From contig NW_026944383.1 in the NCBI RefSeq assembly GCF_033439725.1, positions 1,674,001-1,738,000 on the forward strand: a stretch of DNA of 64,000 nucleotides, written 5' to 3'. This stretch comes from Neurospora tetraspora. Taxonomy: Eukaryota > Ascomycota > Sordariomycetes > Sordariales > Sordariaceae. Under the pieces are notes generated by a model, which was not told the DNA's origin, ran no database searches, and saw only the letters and a list, made by a program, of their open reading frames with translations. Within the stretch, counting starts at the first letter, position 1. Every line of letters begins with the position of its first letter. Position numbers and translations under genes: made by a program. Positions 1 to 12,610 of this stretch are shown here, piece after piece.

Positions 1-2060
1 GGTAGTATCCTTACCTAAGAAAAGAATATGTAAAAGACAGTAATTATTTATTATTCTTAGAAATTTACCCTTGCCGAGCGTAACTACCCTATCTATAATA
101 AAGAAATACTTACAATTATTAAATATATAGAAGAATAGTCTATTGAATTTAAGAGCTATAAAAAATTATTATTATTATTAGTTACTATAATTTCGAATAC
201 TTTATAAAGAGGTAGAAATTCTTTAAACAATAAGCGTAATAAGCCGAATTTCTCTTATAATTCAATTTCGAAATCCTTTACCGCCCGGGGAAATTCGCTA
301 TAATTTTTAATATTTTATTCCGTCGGGACTAGGACTATTCTAACGAAGAGGATATAGAAGCTAAAGAAATATAGTTAATTCTTTAATCCGCTTTTAAAAA
401 TTATATTTATATAATCGCTTTTTTTATTATAGCGAAGGAGGGCGTAAAAGTATTTAAAAATCTAAATTTATAGTAACTCTTAGAAAAGGTCTCTTAAGAA
501 AATGAATTTTATTAAATTATCCGCCAAACCGTTATTAATAAAAATAGAACCTTCCTAATTTCAGAATAGGGTTTAAAAATTTAATTCAGCGAATATACTA
601 TCCATAAACTTAGTAGGTTATACTATAAAACCTATATTTAGATTTTAGGAGCCTCTATTATTATTAAAGTTATAATCCTATATATATTTTTAAAAGACGT
701 TAAAAAGAACGTTCTCCGCACCCGTATTATTTAAAAAGTATACGATCGAAAACTCTTAAGCACCCTAAAAAAGAAGGTACTATTTATATTATAAATAAAG
801 ATTTCTAATAGCTGTTAATAAATATATATATCCGTCGGTTCTTAATTAATTACAATATTTATAGTAAAGTAAAATACTAAAGAAATTAGAAAAGAGGGAT
901 ATTAAAGCCTTTTCCTATTTTAAATTAATTCTTTAGAAATATCTAAATAGATCTTATTATTAATCTCCCTCCCATAAAAGGCTATGTTAATTTCTTCATC
1001 ATTAAAAATAGGCTTAATAAATTAGTAATTTTAAAACTAATACCTACTATAAAAATAGAAATAATAGCAGAAATGTTCCTTAAGTATTTTATACAATATT
1101 GTAAGTAGCCGTAGTCTATTATTAATAATAGGGGTACTAATTAAATTAACTAATTTTAAAAGTATTTTTACACTTTGTTAAGTATCGATCCATTCTTAAA
1201 TACTGTTTTTTACCCCTAAACTAACAGTAGCCCCGAAAGAATAAATTAGGAAGTATAAACCTTTTTAAAAATTTTCGTTAATTACGCCCAAAACGATTAG
1301 GATTATTAATACCTAATAATATAATTAATGATTAATAGCCGAATTAATACCTCCATTAGTATATTTCTATTTTTTACTACCTACGGCTATTATCTATAAT
1401 CCTTAATAACTTTAATAATTCCCTTAATAAAAATAAATTTTAAAAACCTATAAATAAAAATTAAAAGTTTTGTTACAATATTATAATAAATTACGGATTT
1501 ATATTAAATAACTATAATAATTTCTATATAAGAATAAGAGCGTTTCGCTAATTACAAAAGGCAATTAATTAAAGTTTTTAAAGTAAAGGATAAAATTTAA
1601 CTAAACTTCAAGAATTTTACTATAGTATGCTCTAAGAAGAAATTCGATTAGGTTTATACGAAATATATAGTATTTAAAATTTTTAACCCTTTTATAATAA
1701 AATTCTCCAATTTCTTTTTAAAGATCTTTAATAAATTTTATATAGACTTATTTAGGAAGGTTCGTAATAACCCTCTACCGGGCTAAATTATTACCGATTT
1801 TTAACCGCTAATTATTATAGTAAATGGGGAGAAGGAGTATTTTCTAAATAAAATCGTCTATTATATAATTAAAAGAAATTATGAGATAATTTTAATTAAT
1901 TAAATTAATTAAGTATAATATTTTTGGGATTTATTAGAAGAATTCGCTAATATAGCGGCTTTAAATTATTTCGAAGCAAAATATAGCCTAGTTGATATTA
2001 ATAATAACTTAGTCGAATATTTTAGTATAGAATATATAAAGTAATAAAAATAGTAGTACA
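1..2060 (+). mobile_element. Ty3/Gypsy retrotransposon fossil, 3' part of pol
   Basis: The plus strand, read across frames, resembles the tail of a Gypsy pol polyprotein. An RNase H-like stretch lies at about 60-300, an integrase core at about 850-1400 and a chromodomain-like stretch at about 1790-1980. The order RNase H, integrase, chromodomain is typical of fungal chromoviruses. The 5' part lies outside the window and I could not fix a 3' LTR. The copy is thoroughly broken, with breaks spread over its whole length, and has the AT-rich, CpA-poor composition left by RIP. It is probably old. Domain assignments rest on remembered family similarity and the ends are approximate. Confidence 0.75.
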
Positions 2061-4406
2061 GAAAAAAAAAAAGAGGGTAATAAATATCGATTCTAAATTT
2101 CTCTAATTCTTCTTTAGTATTTTATATTTCTAATTATCCCTAATTTCTATAGCCTCCAACCGCTTCTCGAACGATTGAAAGCGGGTTACTAATTCTATTA
2201 TAATAAACTCCCTAAAGGGGAAGGTGGGGGTTAAAGGAATAATTAGAGTAGTAAGAGTAATAAAAGTAGGAGGAGCGGCGGTAACGTTACTGGGGGCCAA
2301 AAAGAAATAGCTATACTCCTATTTAAAAATTTCAATTAACCGAAATTTATAAAGAAATAACGTTATCTTTATACAATTCGGCGGCGTAACGTTAAATAAT
2401 TATAATTCTACGGATGTACCCGAAAGCCTTCGTCTTTATTTTACCAGAAGTCGCCGCTTCCTAAATCGCAACGAATTTCTAAATTAAGGACGAAGCCTAA
2501 TTGCACTATTTACTATTATTATAATAGGTTATATATATTCAATTTCTAAATTTAATATATTATTTATATAGGACGTTTAAATATAAAATATATAAAACTT
2601 TAGAAAAATTATAGTCCGCTTAAAAATAAATAAAGTTAATAACGATTTCTTAAAGTAGGAGTAATAGGGAAGACTTATTAGCAAATATTTAAATTTAATA
2701 AATTCAAGCTTCTTAAGGGTAACAATAGAATTTTTAATATATTTACAATAACCGGTAGCCTCTTAAGAAGAGGATTAGAAATTATATAATAACGGCGAAG
2801 ATAAAGTTTCACTTTTAAACTGTGAAAACGGAAATAAGGACGGCTTGGACGAAATTAAATAAAGCATTTACTTTAATTAAGAAACGTAGGTAAAAAATTA
2901 GTTAGGGGATAATAATATTTACCTTAATAATTTAAGTAACGATTAAAACAAAAAGAGGAAAAGAGAGAGAGAGGGAAAAGAAGTTGAAGGAGGAGTTTTT
3001 ATATATAATTCTAAAGGTGCGTATATACGTACGCTACTACTTATTACTTACTACCTTCGTCGGTCGAAATAGAAGGAGCGAATATATAGAGGGGTAGGAA
3101 GAGGGAGGAGGGGGGTAATATTATAGGGCTAAAGCCCGGGCTATAGCGTTCTAATTATTAACTAGAATTATTATAAGGCGCCGTAGTTATATCTATATAG
3201 CCCCTATTAAAACCTCGTATCTCCGGTAGAGCCACCTCTCAAATAGAACTTTCCTTCTTCATAAAACCTTAATTAAGCTATACGACTAGCACCTGTATTA
3301 ACCGTGCTATCCCCGTTACACCTAGTAGTTTTGCGATATTAATTTTAATAAATTGCTATTCGACCAACTTATACCTAGCGTGTCTCTTTATATTGTAAAA
3401 GTAGACGAAGAGGATTTATTCGCGCCCGGTAATAATGCCGTCTTTAAGGATGCGTTAGAGGGTAGTAAGTACTATACGAATAGTCTTTATATAAATTACT
3501 ATATTTAATATTCTTTTATAACCAATAGTTATTATCCTTATTTTAGACGTACTGTTTATATAAGAAGATAAACCCACTATTATTATTGCTGCTGACCCTA
3601 TTGTCGATTAAATATACGTATTATTAAAAGATCTTCCTTAATACCAATGCGCTGTATTTAAATTTATAAGTAAAGTAAAGTTTATAGTAGACGAGTACTG
3701 TCTTTATTAATTATATTTCGATAATATATATTTAACGACCGGCTGCTTTTAATATAATAAGAATAACCTTAATTGCGAGAAGTTATATTTACGCTATTGG
3801 TTATATAAAATTAAGTATAGAAAGTATTACGAGGGAGAGAAATTTAAGGGAGAGCGTAATAGAATAATGCGTAACCTTTAAGGGTATAAGACGAGGGCGG
3901 TTATAGTTTTGCGGTATTATAGCCCGGTTAAAGATAATCATTACGTATTACTTAGCGTATTATTAAAGTCGATTAATAGTTAATTTTATAATTATAGTCT
4001 TAATCTCTTAAATTAAATTAAACGAATTTTTAGCTTTAAAAAATCAACTTTTAGCGATATTATTCGAAGGTTCCTTTTAGCTACTATTTATTAGACTTTT
4101 TATAATAATAATAGCTGATTGGAAACCATTAGAATCGTACTTTATAATTTCGGAGGTTATTAACTTAGTAAGTACAACTTATTTAATTAGGGTAGGGTAT
4201 TTCGGTTTGCTTATTTAGATCTATATTACGTAGGTAAGGATTTCGTCCCCTAATTGCAAATCGATTAAGTATTATAGTACTTATCTATTTAAATAATAAT
4301 AAATGAGAATATTAGTAGCTTTAAATCGTTTAGTAAAGCCTTTGAAACTATTCGAAGGGATGGCGAGATCTTTCGTAGGGTAATTTAATCGATTACTAGT
4401 ATATCC

Positions 4407-4556
4407 TTTTTTATCATTTTTATTATTTTAATTATTTTTATAATTTTTATTATTTTTATTACTTTTATCATTTTTATTACTTTTATTATTTTTATAATTT
4501 TTAAGATTTTTAAGATTTTTATCATTTTTATTATTTTTATTATTTTTATTTATTTA
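4407..4556. repeat. degenerate T-rich tandem repeat, about 9-bp unit
   Basis: About 150 bp are built almost entirely of variants of a 9-bp unit of the type TTTTTATTA, with C and G substitutions in single units. A shorter stretch of the same flavour recurs near 7277-7305. It is a minisatellite-like array inside AT-rich repeat DNA, with no coding sense. Confidence 0.8.
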
Positions 4557-6827
4557 TATACGTATAACTAACGCGTTCTTCCCCCCTTATTAGGTTAATT
4601 CGATATATTGCGACAGCGAGGGTACTTTGTCCTTATAGATGCTATATATAATACGAATTAGCTTAATTAGTTACTCTATACCCTTCTTATTCGTAATAAA
4701 TACAGCTATTAGCTTCTTTATAGTTATTTTCTTATAGAGAAGGCTGATGGTAATATTGTAAGAAAGGCTCTATTAATAATACGGGGGTAGGTAGTAAAAA
4801 GCGGTTAATTATGGCCACTTTATTATTTCTTTATAGATAACTTTGCTGTCGAATAATATATTGTAAGATTAGCCTTCCCTAATATCGAAATTAATTACTT
4901 CCTCTATTATATTTACGTAGAATGGACCTTTAAGTAGAAGTGTATTAGTAATAGTTATAAAGAATACTTAGAATATATAATCGATACCGTTCGTTAGAGA
5001 CGTATTGAATAGGGTTGTAATAATTCTATTCGGTTCGCCTTTGCCTATTTAGATTAAGACGACCCTATATAAGGGTATATCGAAAAGAATTAGAAAGATA
5101 TAAAATTATAGTAGGCTAATTACGTTTGTAAGTATTCGCCTTTATTATTATAGGTATAAACCCTCTTTCCTCTAGTCCCTTGAGAATTTAGAGTAAATAA
5201 AACGGAATTCGATTTCTTTTTAGATTTAAAGAATATCAGAGGAGACTTAGAGAATATTAGAAGAGACTTAAGAATTATTAGCGCTATTTCTTTTCTTTTC
5301 TTAATTAATTATATTTCTCTTTAATAGGTATTTATAATTAACTTTTTCGAAAGTTATTATTCTACTATAAAATTCGAAAATAAGATGATTATATAGTAAT
5401 TCTCTTTATTTAATATCATTAAGTACGTACTATATATAAATATTCGATATTCTGACTGTATTATTAAGGTTAAGAACGATTTTCGTATTAAACTTCTATG
5501 AGAGTTAATTAATTACCTTAGACTTAGCCGATTCTTAGTATTAGTATAAAAGTTAATTCTATTAGAAGCGAAGGAAGGGAGGCGGCTTTATAATACTAGC
5601 GAATATTTTAATATATAATTAATATACTTCGTTAGTATAATTCGCTATAAAAGAAGTAGCCGTTTCGATTAGTAATTTATTAGTTGTAAGTGCCGATTCT
5701 ATAAACGTTAGTAATTGCTATATTGGTATTTCTGCTAGTATTATTTCTTCTCCGACTATTATATATTGTTAGTCGGCCGTTTGGTTAGTTAGTTAGAGTT
5801 ACAGTAAAATAGGGGATATGAGTAGTTTGAGATTCGAATTGTATAGAGACTACCCCTTTAAGAGAATTGATGTGGCTTTAGTTAACAGTAGGCGGTACGA
5901 AAGTAGGTAGAGTTTATGATTTTTAGGTTCTATAGTTTCTAATAATTAGTGTATCGCGAATATAATTTTAATTTTATAGATATAGAGCGTATTTATGTTT
6001 AGTATATTGAGAGAATTTAATAGCTTAATAGAGAGCTAAAAGTTGTTATAAATAATTTATAAATATAAGAGGGGGCTCAATTTTAGGAAGTAGATAGGGG
6101 TTAGATATTAAATTGAGGTTTTTTAATATACGTTTAATAATATTACGAAATATTTGATAGTGTAGAATATTATAAATTGGATTTATTATAGTTATAAATA
6201 TTAAGTTAATTAATCCATTAGTACTCTAAACGACGATTTATACGATTTATACGATTTATATATTAATATATAGACTAATCCAGTCTTTTAGTAAGCGGTA
6301 TGGCTAGTTATACCTAAAAGGTATTATAAATATAGCTAGTTATATATAGTGTTTTATATAATATATACGGTTTATATGTAAAAGGCATTAGAAATGCCAA
6401 TATATTGTATATTATATATAGAGATTTATATGATATATACGATTTATATACAGATACATCCAGTTATTATAGCAATTATATAAATTTAGTACTGGTTATA
6501 TATTCTAGTTAGTATTTATTTAGTATAATTAGAGGTGGTGAGAGTAAGCTAGTATTGTAGTTATAGAAATGAAATTTGATCTAGATATTTCGATTTGTAT
6601 TAAATGTATTAAAATTACTTTTTAGTATGGTATTTGTATATTACTATAAATCCTTTTGATATATATATTAATCGATTGTTAGTAATTAGGGTATTCTATA
6701 TAGTAAGCTTGGTATTATTAAAGTTAATATTATAATTGTAGTATTGAAAATACGATTAATATATATATTAGTTAACCTTTATTAACTTTATAATTTTATT
6801 ATTACTAATATATATAGCGGTTATTTA

Positions 6828-7173
6828 ATATAGAGTTTATTGAACCGATCTATATTATTAAAGTAATTACCTATATAAAAGATAGTTAGAAGGATTTTGC
6901 CAAGGGAATTAGATTTCGCTTTCTAGCCTTGTTATTTATTGTATATTGTATACGAGATGGTTCCCTTGTTATACGCTTAATGTAGAGTTTATTGAATCTA
7001 TTTATATTAATGTAGAGTTTACCGAACCTATTTATATGGGTGTGTTTAATGTAGAGTTTATTGAATCTATTTATGGGGGAGATGAAAGCTTATCGAACCA
7101 ATTTATACTATTAAAGTAATTGCCTATATAAAAGATAGCTAGAAGGACTTTACTATAGGAATTAGATTTCGCT
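6828..7173. repeat. cluster of short direct repeats
   Basis: A motif of about 27 bp (AATGTAGAGTTTATTGAA core) occurs at 6828-6854, 6979-7006, 7009-7035 and 7048-7074. A separate 79-bp segment at 6842-6920 recurs as a diverged direct copy at 7095-7173. Most differences are C/T or G/A, as RIP would leave. The cluster sits at the right edge of the AT-rich block. Its origin is unknown. Confidence 0.75.
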
Positions 7174-7370
7174 AGTTTATTAGTAAAGTTATTAAATAGT
7201 TTAGGAAGATTAGTATTAAGTATTATTAATAATAGCAAGTAGTGCGTTCGGTTACTTATAATACTATATTCTACATTATGATTTTTATCATTTTTACGAT
7301 TTTATTAAGTTAATACAATAGCCATATATGATTCTTACGTGTAAAGAGCTAATTTAGCTGGCTTTAACTC

Positions 7371-7996
7371 TATACGCGTGTTTATATACTACCCAAAGAG
7401 GCAAAGACTGTACGATCACGGGACTTAAGAAGCCATACCGTTCTGAGTAGTAGATGTGCGGGGGCTGGAGGTGACTGGGGGTGCGGTACGTATCTTTCTA
7501 CAAGCCCGTTACGCGACACCCATTTATTGGCATGACTGCTAACTGGACATCCCCCCGGTCTCCCCGAAGATCATCGGTTGCTTTAAGAGAACATGACTAG
7601 GAAGTCCTGCTTCTGATGGAACTGAAGTGTCTTGGACGGTATGACTACACAGCCCATCGTCTCATGAGATAGCATTTACATATGTGTTTCTCAAATAACA
7701 ATCGCAAGTAGCTATACCGATCGTATTATTCGTTTCTCGGTGGTATCACCTTCTGCTAGACGCGTTTCTCCGAAACCGGGAATACCCATACATCCATTAT
7801 CGCTGAAGAATCATGTCGTCGTCGCTAATGTTTGAAACCTCCCCCTGGAGCTTTACTCCATCGATCGCTGTTCCCAAGTCGCCACAAGGATGTCGTTGTT
7901 GCTCCCATTATCATTATATCACCACCATCACCATCATCATCAATCACCGCCCGCCCGCCGCCGCCGCCGCCGCAACCATGATACTGATAACCTCAA
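7371..7996. other. intergenic transition from AT-rich block to normal DNA
   Basis: Composition changes abruptly to ordinary GC content near 7370. I see no gene, RNA or mobile-element terminus at the switch. The right part is the 3' flank of the minus-strand nucleotidase gene and contains a trinucleotide microsatellite. Confidence 0.6.
7921..7973. repeat. CAT/CCA and GCC trinucleotide microsatellite
   Basis: A run of CCA/CAT triplets at 7921-7947 is followed by GCC triplets ending at 7973. It lies just past the stop codon of the minus-strand nucleotidase gene, so it probably falls in the 3' untranslated or flanking sequence. Confidence 0.85.
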
Positions 7997-9740
7997 TCAA
8001 GACATCTTCTTCCCCATCAACTCGGCCAACTCATCCAACAACTCCACCGTCTCCGCGGGACTCGCAATCCAAGCCGTCGTCCCCACGCTCCTGGCCCTGA
8101 AATCGTTCGCCCCGGCACTCAAGAACTGATCGCCCACGTGCAGGGTGTTCTCCCCCTTGATGATCCCATGAGGACCTGCCTCCTTCTGTGAGAACCACCT
8201 TTGACAAACAGTAACACCCCAGCTCTTATCGCCAATATCAACAAACACATCCCTTCCACCGTTGAAGGCGCAAAACGGCACGCGCCTGCTCCGGCCCACC
8301 GTGCTGAGCTCGAGGATCTTCTGCACCAGCAAAACCGTCTCCTCCAGGCTCTCGCGCGGGATGCGGATCTCGGGCGAAACGGGGATGATGCCCACGGCGC
8401 GGTCTTTGCGCATCAGCGTCGCGGGCAGGTTGAGCGTCTTGATGCAGTCGCGCAGCGCGGCTTCGGCTACGTCGAGTAGTTGGGTGATGTCCTGCTCGCT
8501 CCAGGCGGCCATCTCGGGCGTGAGCCAGTGCTGTCGTGGCACCGGGGCGAGAAGGTGCGGCGAGGACGAGTCGAACTCGAAGAGGTAGTTGGCTTCACCG
8601 CCCATGACGACTAGAGACTGCTTTTGCGAAGGGGTCAGGTCGGCGCTGTTGGCCATGGCGTCTAGGAGACCGTGCAGGCGGGCGTAGTAGCGGTCGGCGG
8701 TGGTGTAGCCTGCTGCGGTGACGATGCCGATTTTGACGTTTTTGCGGAGGAGGTCTGTGAGGGAAGGGGGGATAAATGTGAGTTGCGTATGTTCAGGGAT
8801 AGGGAGATGAAAGGTAAGAACCACTGCACTAACCTAGTAGTCGGGGAATCACAGGACTGGTAGGTTCCAGACTCTGGCCATCGTCGTAGAGCGTCACGTC
8901 ACCATCAAAGGTAGCAAGCTGGAGAGTTCCGTAGGTCGTTACAGCCATTATCTGCGCTGAGTTGAGGATCAAGCGGATATCGTTAAAGGACGGCGACACA
9001 AAGCGGCGTGATGAGATGTATCGCTTGTTGTCCTGGAACTTGAAGGCCGCTTCGAGCGGTAACCGCGTGAAGAAGGGTCCGATACTGGGGACCAAGAGCT
9101 TGAGCTTGGATGGGAAAGGGTTCTCGGCGTCGTTTTGGTGGGCAACTGATGATTGATGGTTTAGCTGTTTGAACGTTACTGGATCACAAGGGGATTGGTC
9201 GAGTGAGCAGGGGGGGGGGGGATATCTGCTTACTGTGGTCATCGATCATGGCTTCGATATCCCGAAAGATCTCACTGTATCGTCTGTGAGCTTCCTCTCT
9301 CGTCTGAGAAAGCGTATCGGCGCTACGATCCGGATCTTCGAGTACGCCATGAGGCTGGGAGTAGAGGACGAATGGTACGGCTAGAAGCGCCTTGGTCCAT
9401 TCTGATACAGAGTATTAGCTGGAGTTCATCCTTTCCACATGCCTCTTCTCGATGAAGGCACTTCACAGTTGTTCTTGTAAATTGGATGGCCACCGCTAAG
9501 CTGACCCCTAGACTCCGCCAGAAGGGGGTAAGGAACATCCAGTAACTATCTGGAAGTGACGCCATTGCTCGAATCATGGATACATTATTAAAGTGACAGA
9601 AGGGCTCAAGCTGTACCTATAAATTGATCCCGCCTGTGGGTCTTGAGGGCATCTACAAAGACAAAGTCGTTAGCTGCTAGTAATCTCAGTGATGGGCGAT
9701 GACGGTCGAACACACATTCAACACGGTATCGTGTAGTCAT
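7997..9740 (-). CDS. ISN1: IMP-specific 5'-nucleotidase, five exons
   Basis: ISN1 enzymes dephosphorylate IMP to inosine in purine salvage and overflow, in the cytosol. Exons are 9740-9716, 9652-9617, 9401-9234, 9145-8834 and 8754-7997, joining in phase to 432 residues, close to the usual ISN1 length. The N-terminus begins MTTRYRVEYALKTHRRDQ, characteristic of the family. It appears only after removing the first intron, whose branch site reads GCTAAC. The HAD-type nucleophile motif FDGDVTLY carries D157 and D159. Later stretches include VKIGIVTAAGYTTADRYYAR, and HVGDQF near the end supplies the conserved acidic motif. Exons 1 and 2 are only 25 and 36 nt, so automated models may miss them. Intron 3 carries a run of ten C. 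The neighbouring gene shows no functional link. Identification rests on remembered family similarity; I am confident of family and exon structure. Confidence 0.93.
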
Positions 9741-10668
9741 CTTGAGATGTGAAGTAACGGGTGAAGCTCGAGTTGGGTATTCTAGAGTTGGGATGAAACT
9801 ATGGGAATAGTATTATGCTGTCGTTTCCTCTTTGTGAAACTGGACGACGGTGACAGCTACGTGCTTGCAGTACAAACACGGGAAAGTATCGGGGTGGTAT
9901 ATAGAAGCGCTTTGTACGATTAGATGGATGACAGGATGCTGGACTCGGTGAGCCGGAGAGATGAGAAGATGAGAAGATGTATAACAAAGAGAGGTAGGTG
10001 TGTGAGGTATCATGTACGGGATATGTATGAACACCTCAGCTTCGGTACGCTAGTGACTTCGACTCTCTTGGCAGGTGCCGTTGGCTGCCGGGGCGGCGTG
10101 GACAGCGGCGGTGCCCGATGCACGCGGCGCCGGCCAGCTGACCTACCTGCCTGCCCCCTTGCTACTAACGTCCCCGGCCCCGCTCCCATTCGGTTCAGTC
10201 TCCCATTCCCGACTTCTCAAGAGGTTATCTCCGGTTTTATCAGTCAACAGCAGGCCATATTGACTTCCATGAGGTGAATTCCCGTAATATTACTGGAGAG
10301 AGTCAGCTATCGGTAAAGGCTACGACTCCTAGGGGTAAGGCGGGGCTTCCCCAGCATGACCCAACACCTCAAAGTGGACCCCGCCGTTACGTCTGCCTTG
10401 GCATTTCCATCTCCAGTTCCCCAAACACCACAACGATCTGACAGCGGATACCCATGCAACATTCCACAAAGTCTCAAAGGGTCGACGTTGAAACAACATG
10501 TTGATGATACAAATAGGTAGGACCTTGATCGATGAAGCTAACTGGTAACAGAGCTGCACCCATACCTACAGGACAAGAAGAAAAACCCCAAATCAAAGTC
10601 AACCCAACCCAAGCCAATCCAAACCAGCTCCAACACCTACACCATGGTCCTCGAGACCACCTAGCAGT
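9741..10668. other. intergenic region upstream of the nucleotidase gene
   Basis: About 0.9 kb of ordinary composition. It should hold the promoter of the minus-strand nucleotidase gene on the left and the 3' flank of the secreted-protein gene on the right. Short open frames on both strands lack any recognisable family, and I do not call them. I see no RNA gene. Confidence 0.5.
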
Positions 10669-10966
10669 CTAGCACCCCGTCGCGCTGGCCGTCTCGGTGC
10701 GTGTCAAGCACCCCTCAGAACACGTCGTGGCACACCCTTGAACGTACAGCAGCGTCTTCACGGTACATCCGCACGGCACGTTCAACGTCGACCGGACCTG
10801 GCACGTCGGCACAGGACAGCGAATTGGCGAGCAGTCGGCCGGGCTTGTCGTCTTGGTGACTGTGGGACATGGCGTCGTCGATGTCGACAAGACTGGCTTG
10901 CTGGTGGTTTTGGGCGGGAGGGTGATGATACTCCAGCTGATGGTGGTTTGCGTGTATGTCGTTGAT

Positions 10967-11001
<35 letters not shown>

Positions 11002-11403
11002 TGTGCTACGCACGGTGGTTCTCGTGCTGGTCGGTTTGGGCGGCGGCGAAGAGGTGGTTGTGGTGGTTGAGGTTCGGGTTTGCCATGGTGGCCAGCGACG
11101 GGAGGAGGTGGTGGTTGCCGGGCAGGTCAGCCAACTTGTCCGGAATTCGATGTTGCACCCTCCGTATGGACAGTCGGCCTCGCAAGGGGCGATCAAAGTC
11201 GCCGTGGGTATCGATGCCGGACATCCACATGGGTTACGAACCGTGTTGACAAAAGCACAGTCGGTAAACTGGCATGTCTTGCCGCAGCCACGGTTTTGCA
11301 TCGTCCGCGTGACGGTAGGGCAGGGCGTGACTTCGGGAGCTCCTTGAGCGGCCGCGAGGCTGGTCAAGAATCCCATGAAAACGGTTGTGGTGGTGAACTT
11401 CAT
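10669..11403 (-). CDS. small secreted cysteine-rich protein with Ser/Thr linker
   Basis: A 244-residue protein of unknown function. It starts with a likely signal peptide (MKFTTTTVFMGFLTSLAAAQ, cleavage near residue 20), so it is probably secreted. Two related Cys-rich modules flank a Ser/Thr/Pro-rich linker at roughly residues 95-175. Each module opens with PCPTVT(R/K)T, contains a PCGC tetrad and ends in paired Cys, suggesting an internal duplication. The linker includes a near-perfect Ser-Thr dipeptide run, encoded by a GAGCAC-type hexamer repeat around 10960-11000, and is a likely O-mannosylation target. The C-terminus ends in ATGC with no hydrophobic tail, so a GPI anchor is unlikely. 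No catalytic motif is visible. It may be a wall-associated or effector-like protein, but that is inference. It is intronless as called; 5' untranslated introns are possible. Confidence 0.75.
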
Positions 11404-12431
11404 GGCTGCTGCTTCGGATCGAGGGTTAGGTTAGCTAGCTGTATACAAACATGTCTCTATCGTGTTCTCTTAGCTCACCTGGGTCTGGTTCAACAATCTG
11501 TGTCAGTAGGCTCTCAAAGTTGACAACCACTTGCGAACCTGCTTGCGCTCTCCCAGTACCCGGGTTGGAATCACTGTCAGATATATGAACTTATGCCATC
11601 TGAGCCGCGATCATCAACTCTCTTTTCAGAAACTCCGAACTCATCTCAATCGGGACATCCTCCACGGGATTATGGATGATCTATATAAACCCCTCCTGCT
11701 TTCCGCATCTGCATGCTGACATTCTTCCTCGCTCGTTACCACCCAAGGTCGAAGCTATCGTATATGATGTCAGGCAAACGCAGGTATATATAGATTGAAT
11801 CCTGTCCGTCACCGGGATAACACCCATATGATGTCGGGGTTGTCCAAGAAGGAACGAAACGTATGGTTCCGCGGTCATGATGCTCTGGTGAAGATCTGGG
11901 TTATTTCTATGTTGATATAAATTGGAAGCCTATTCATAGAAACCGCACTCTGCTTCCCACTATATCCGACATGCCGTGAATGATCTTTGTAGATTAGCGA
12001 CGTTCCAAGCAGTCGGATTTTTGTTGGATGTACTGTAGTCGTCCATCCTAAGTCGAGGGTTGGACTTCCATCTCTGAATCAAGTCACTATATATCTTCGC
12101 CCGATTTACGTCCCAAAAACAAGGTTTGCGGAATACATCAAATATGAACAGACGATCAATCCCTGATGAAGTCGCATATTTAATTTCATGAGTGCGGAGA
12201 TATATGAGGATCCCGTTGAAGCAGTTCGCCTCCTGCCGGAGTTGTAGACGAACTCTCAGGCTAAAAGGAGGCTGAATATCTTTGCTCTGTATTCTGCAGT
12301 GTTTCCGTTATGCCTACCCTACATCATAAGCAGGCTAGTATCAACGGAAATGCGGCTTATTACCCGTCATCAACAGTAAAGGTAAAAGACACCTAGCATG
12401 TCGAAGACCCGGAATGGAAAGCTGGCTCACC
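11404..12431. other. intergenic region between secreted-protein gene and transposon stack
   Basis: About 1 kb of ordinary composition. The left part should contain the promoter of the minus-strand secreted-protein gene. No coding frame has recognisable family features, and no RNA gene is seen. It ends at the TAA (12432-12434) that precedes the outer transposon terminus. Confidence 0.5.
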
Positions 12432-12610
12432 TAAGGGCGCGTTCCAAATATCGATGGTTGATCCGCCAGTTGATCCAGTTGTTGATCCGTGTACAAAGCC
12501 AAAAGCTGCAGGTCCAGTTGTACCCTGTTGCCAAGACCTTGGCGCTACAGGGGATGGAACTTTTCTTTCATTCTCCGACAAAGAGGTCCTTTTGGGAATG
12601 ACCATCACGG

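Larger units (their letters stand above)
2061..7370. repeat. AT-rich RIP-degraded block, unclassified
   Basis: This stretch is strongly AT-rich with scarce CpA and TpG, like the Gypsy fossil before it. No open frame of useful length survives. A stretch at about 3180-4390 keeps more C and G and gives short coding-like runs on the plus strand that I could not assign to a family. From about 4400 the sequence turns into simple T-rich repeats and then into low-complexity DNA with local direct repeats. Normal composition returns near 7370. It is probably a patchwork of old mobile-element pieces. Confidence 0.6.

Noticed and set aside
4400-4560. CRISPR-like array
   Set aside because: It is a continuous degenerate 9-bp tandem repeat with no spacers, in a eukaryotic nuclear sequence.
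7813-8863. Plus-strand open frames of 60-108 codons
   Set aside because: They overlap the last exon and 3' flank of the minus-strand ISN1 gene and the microsatellite. They are antisense shadows with no family features.
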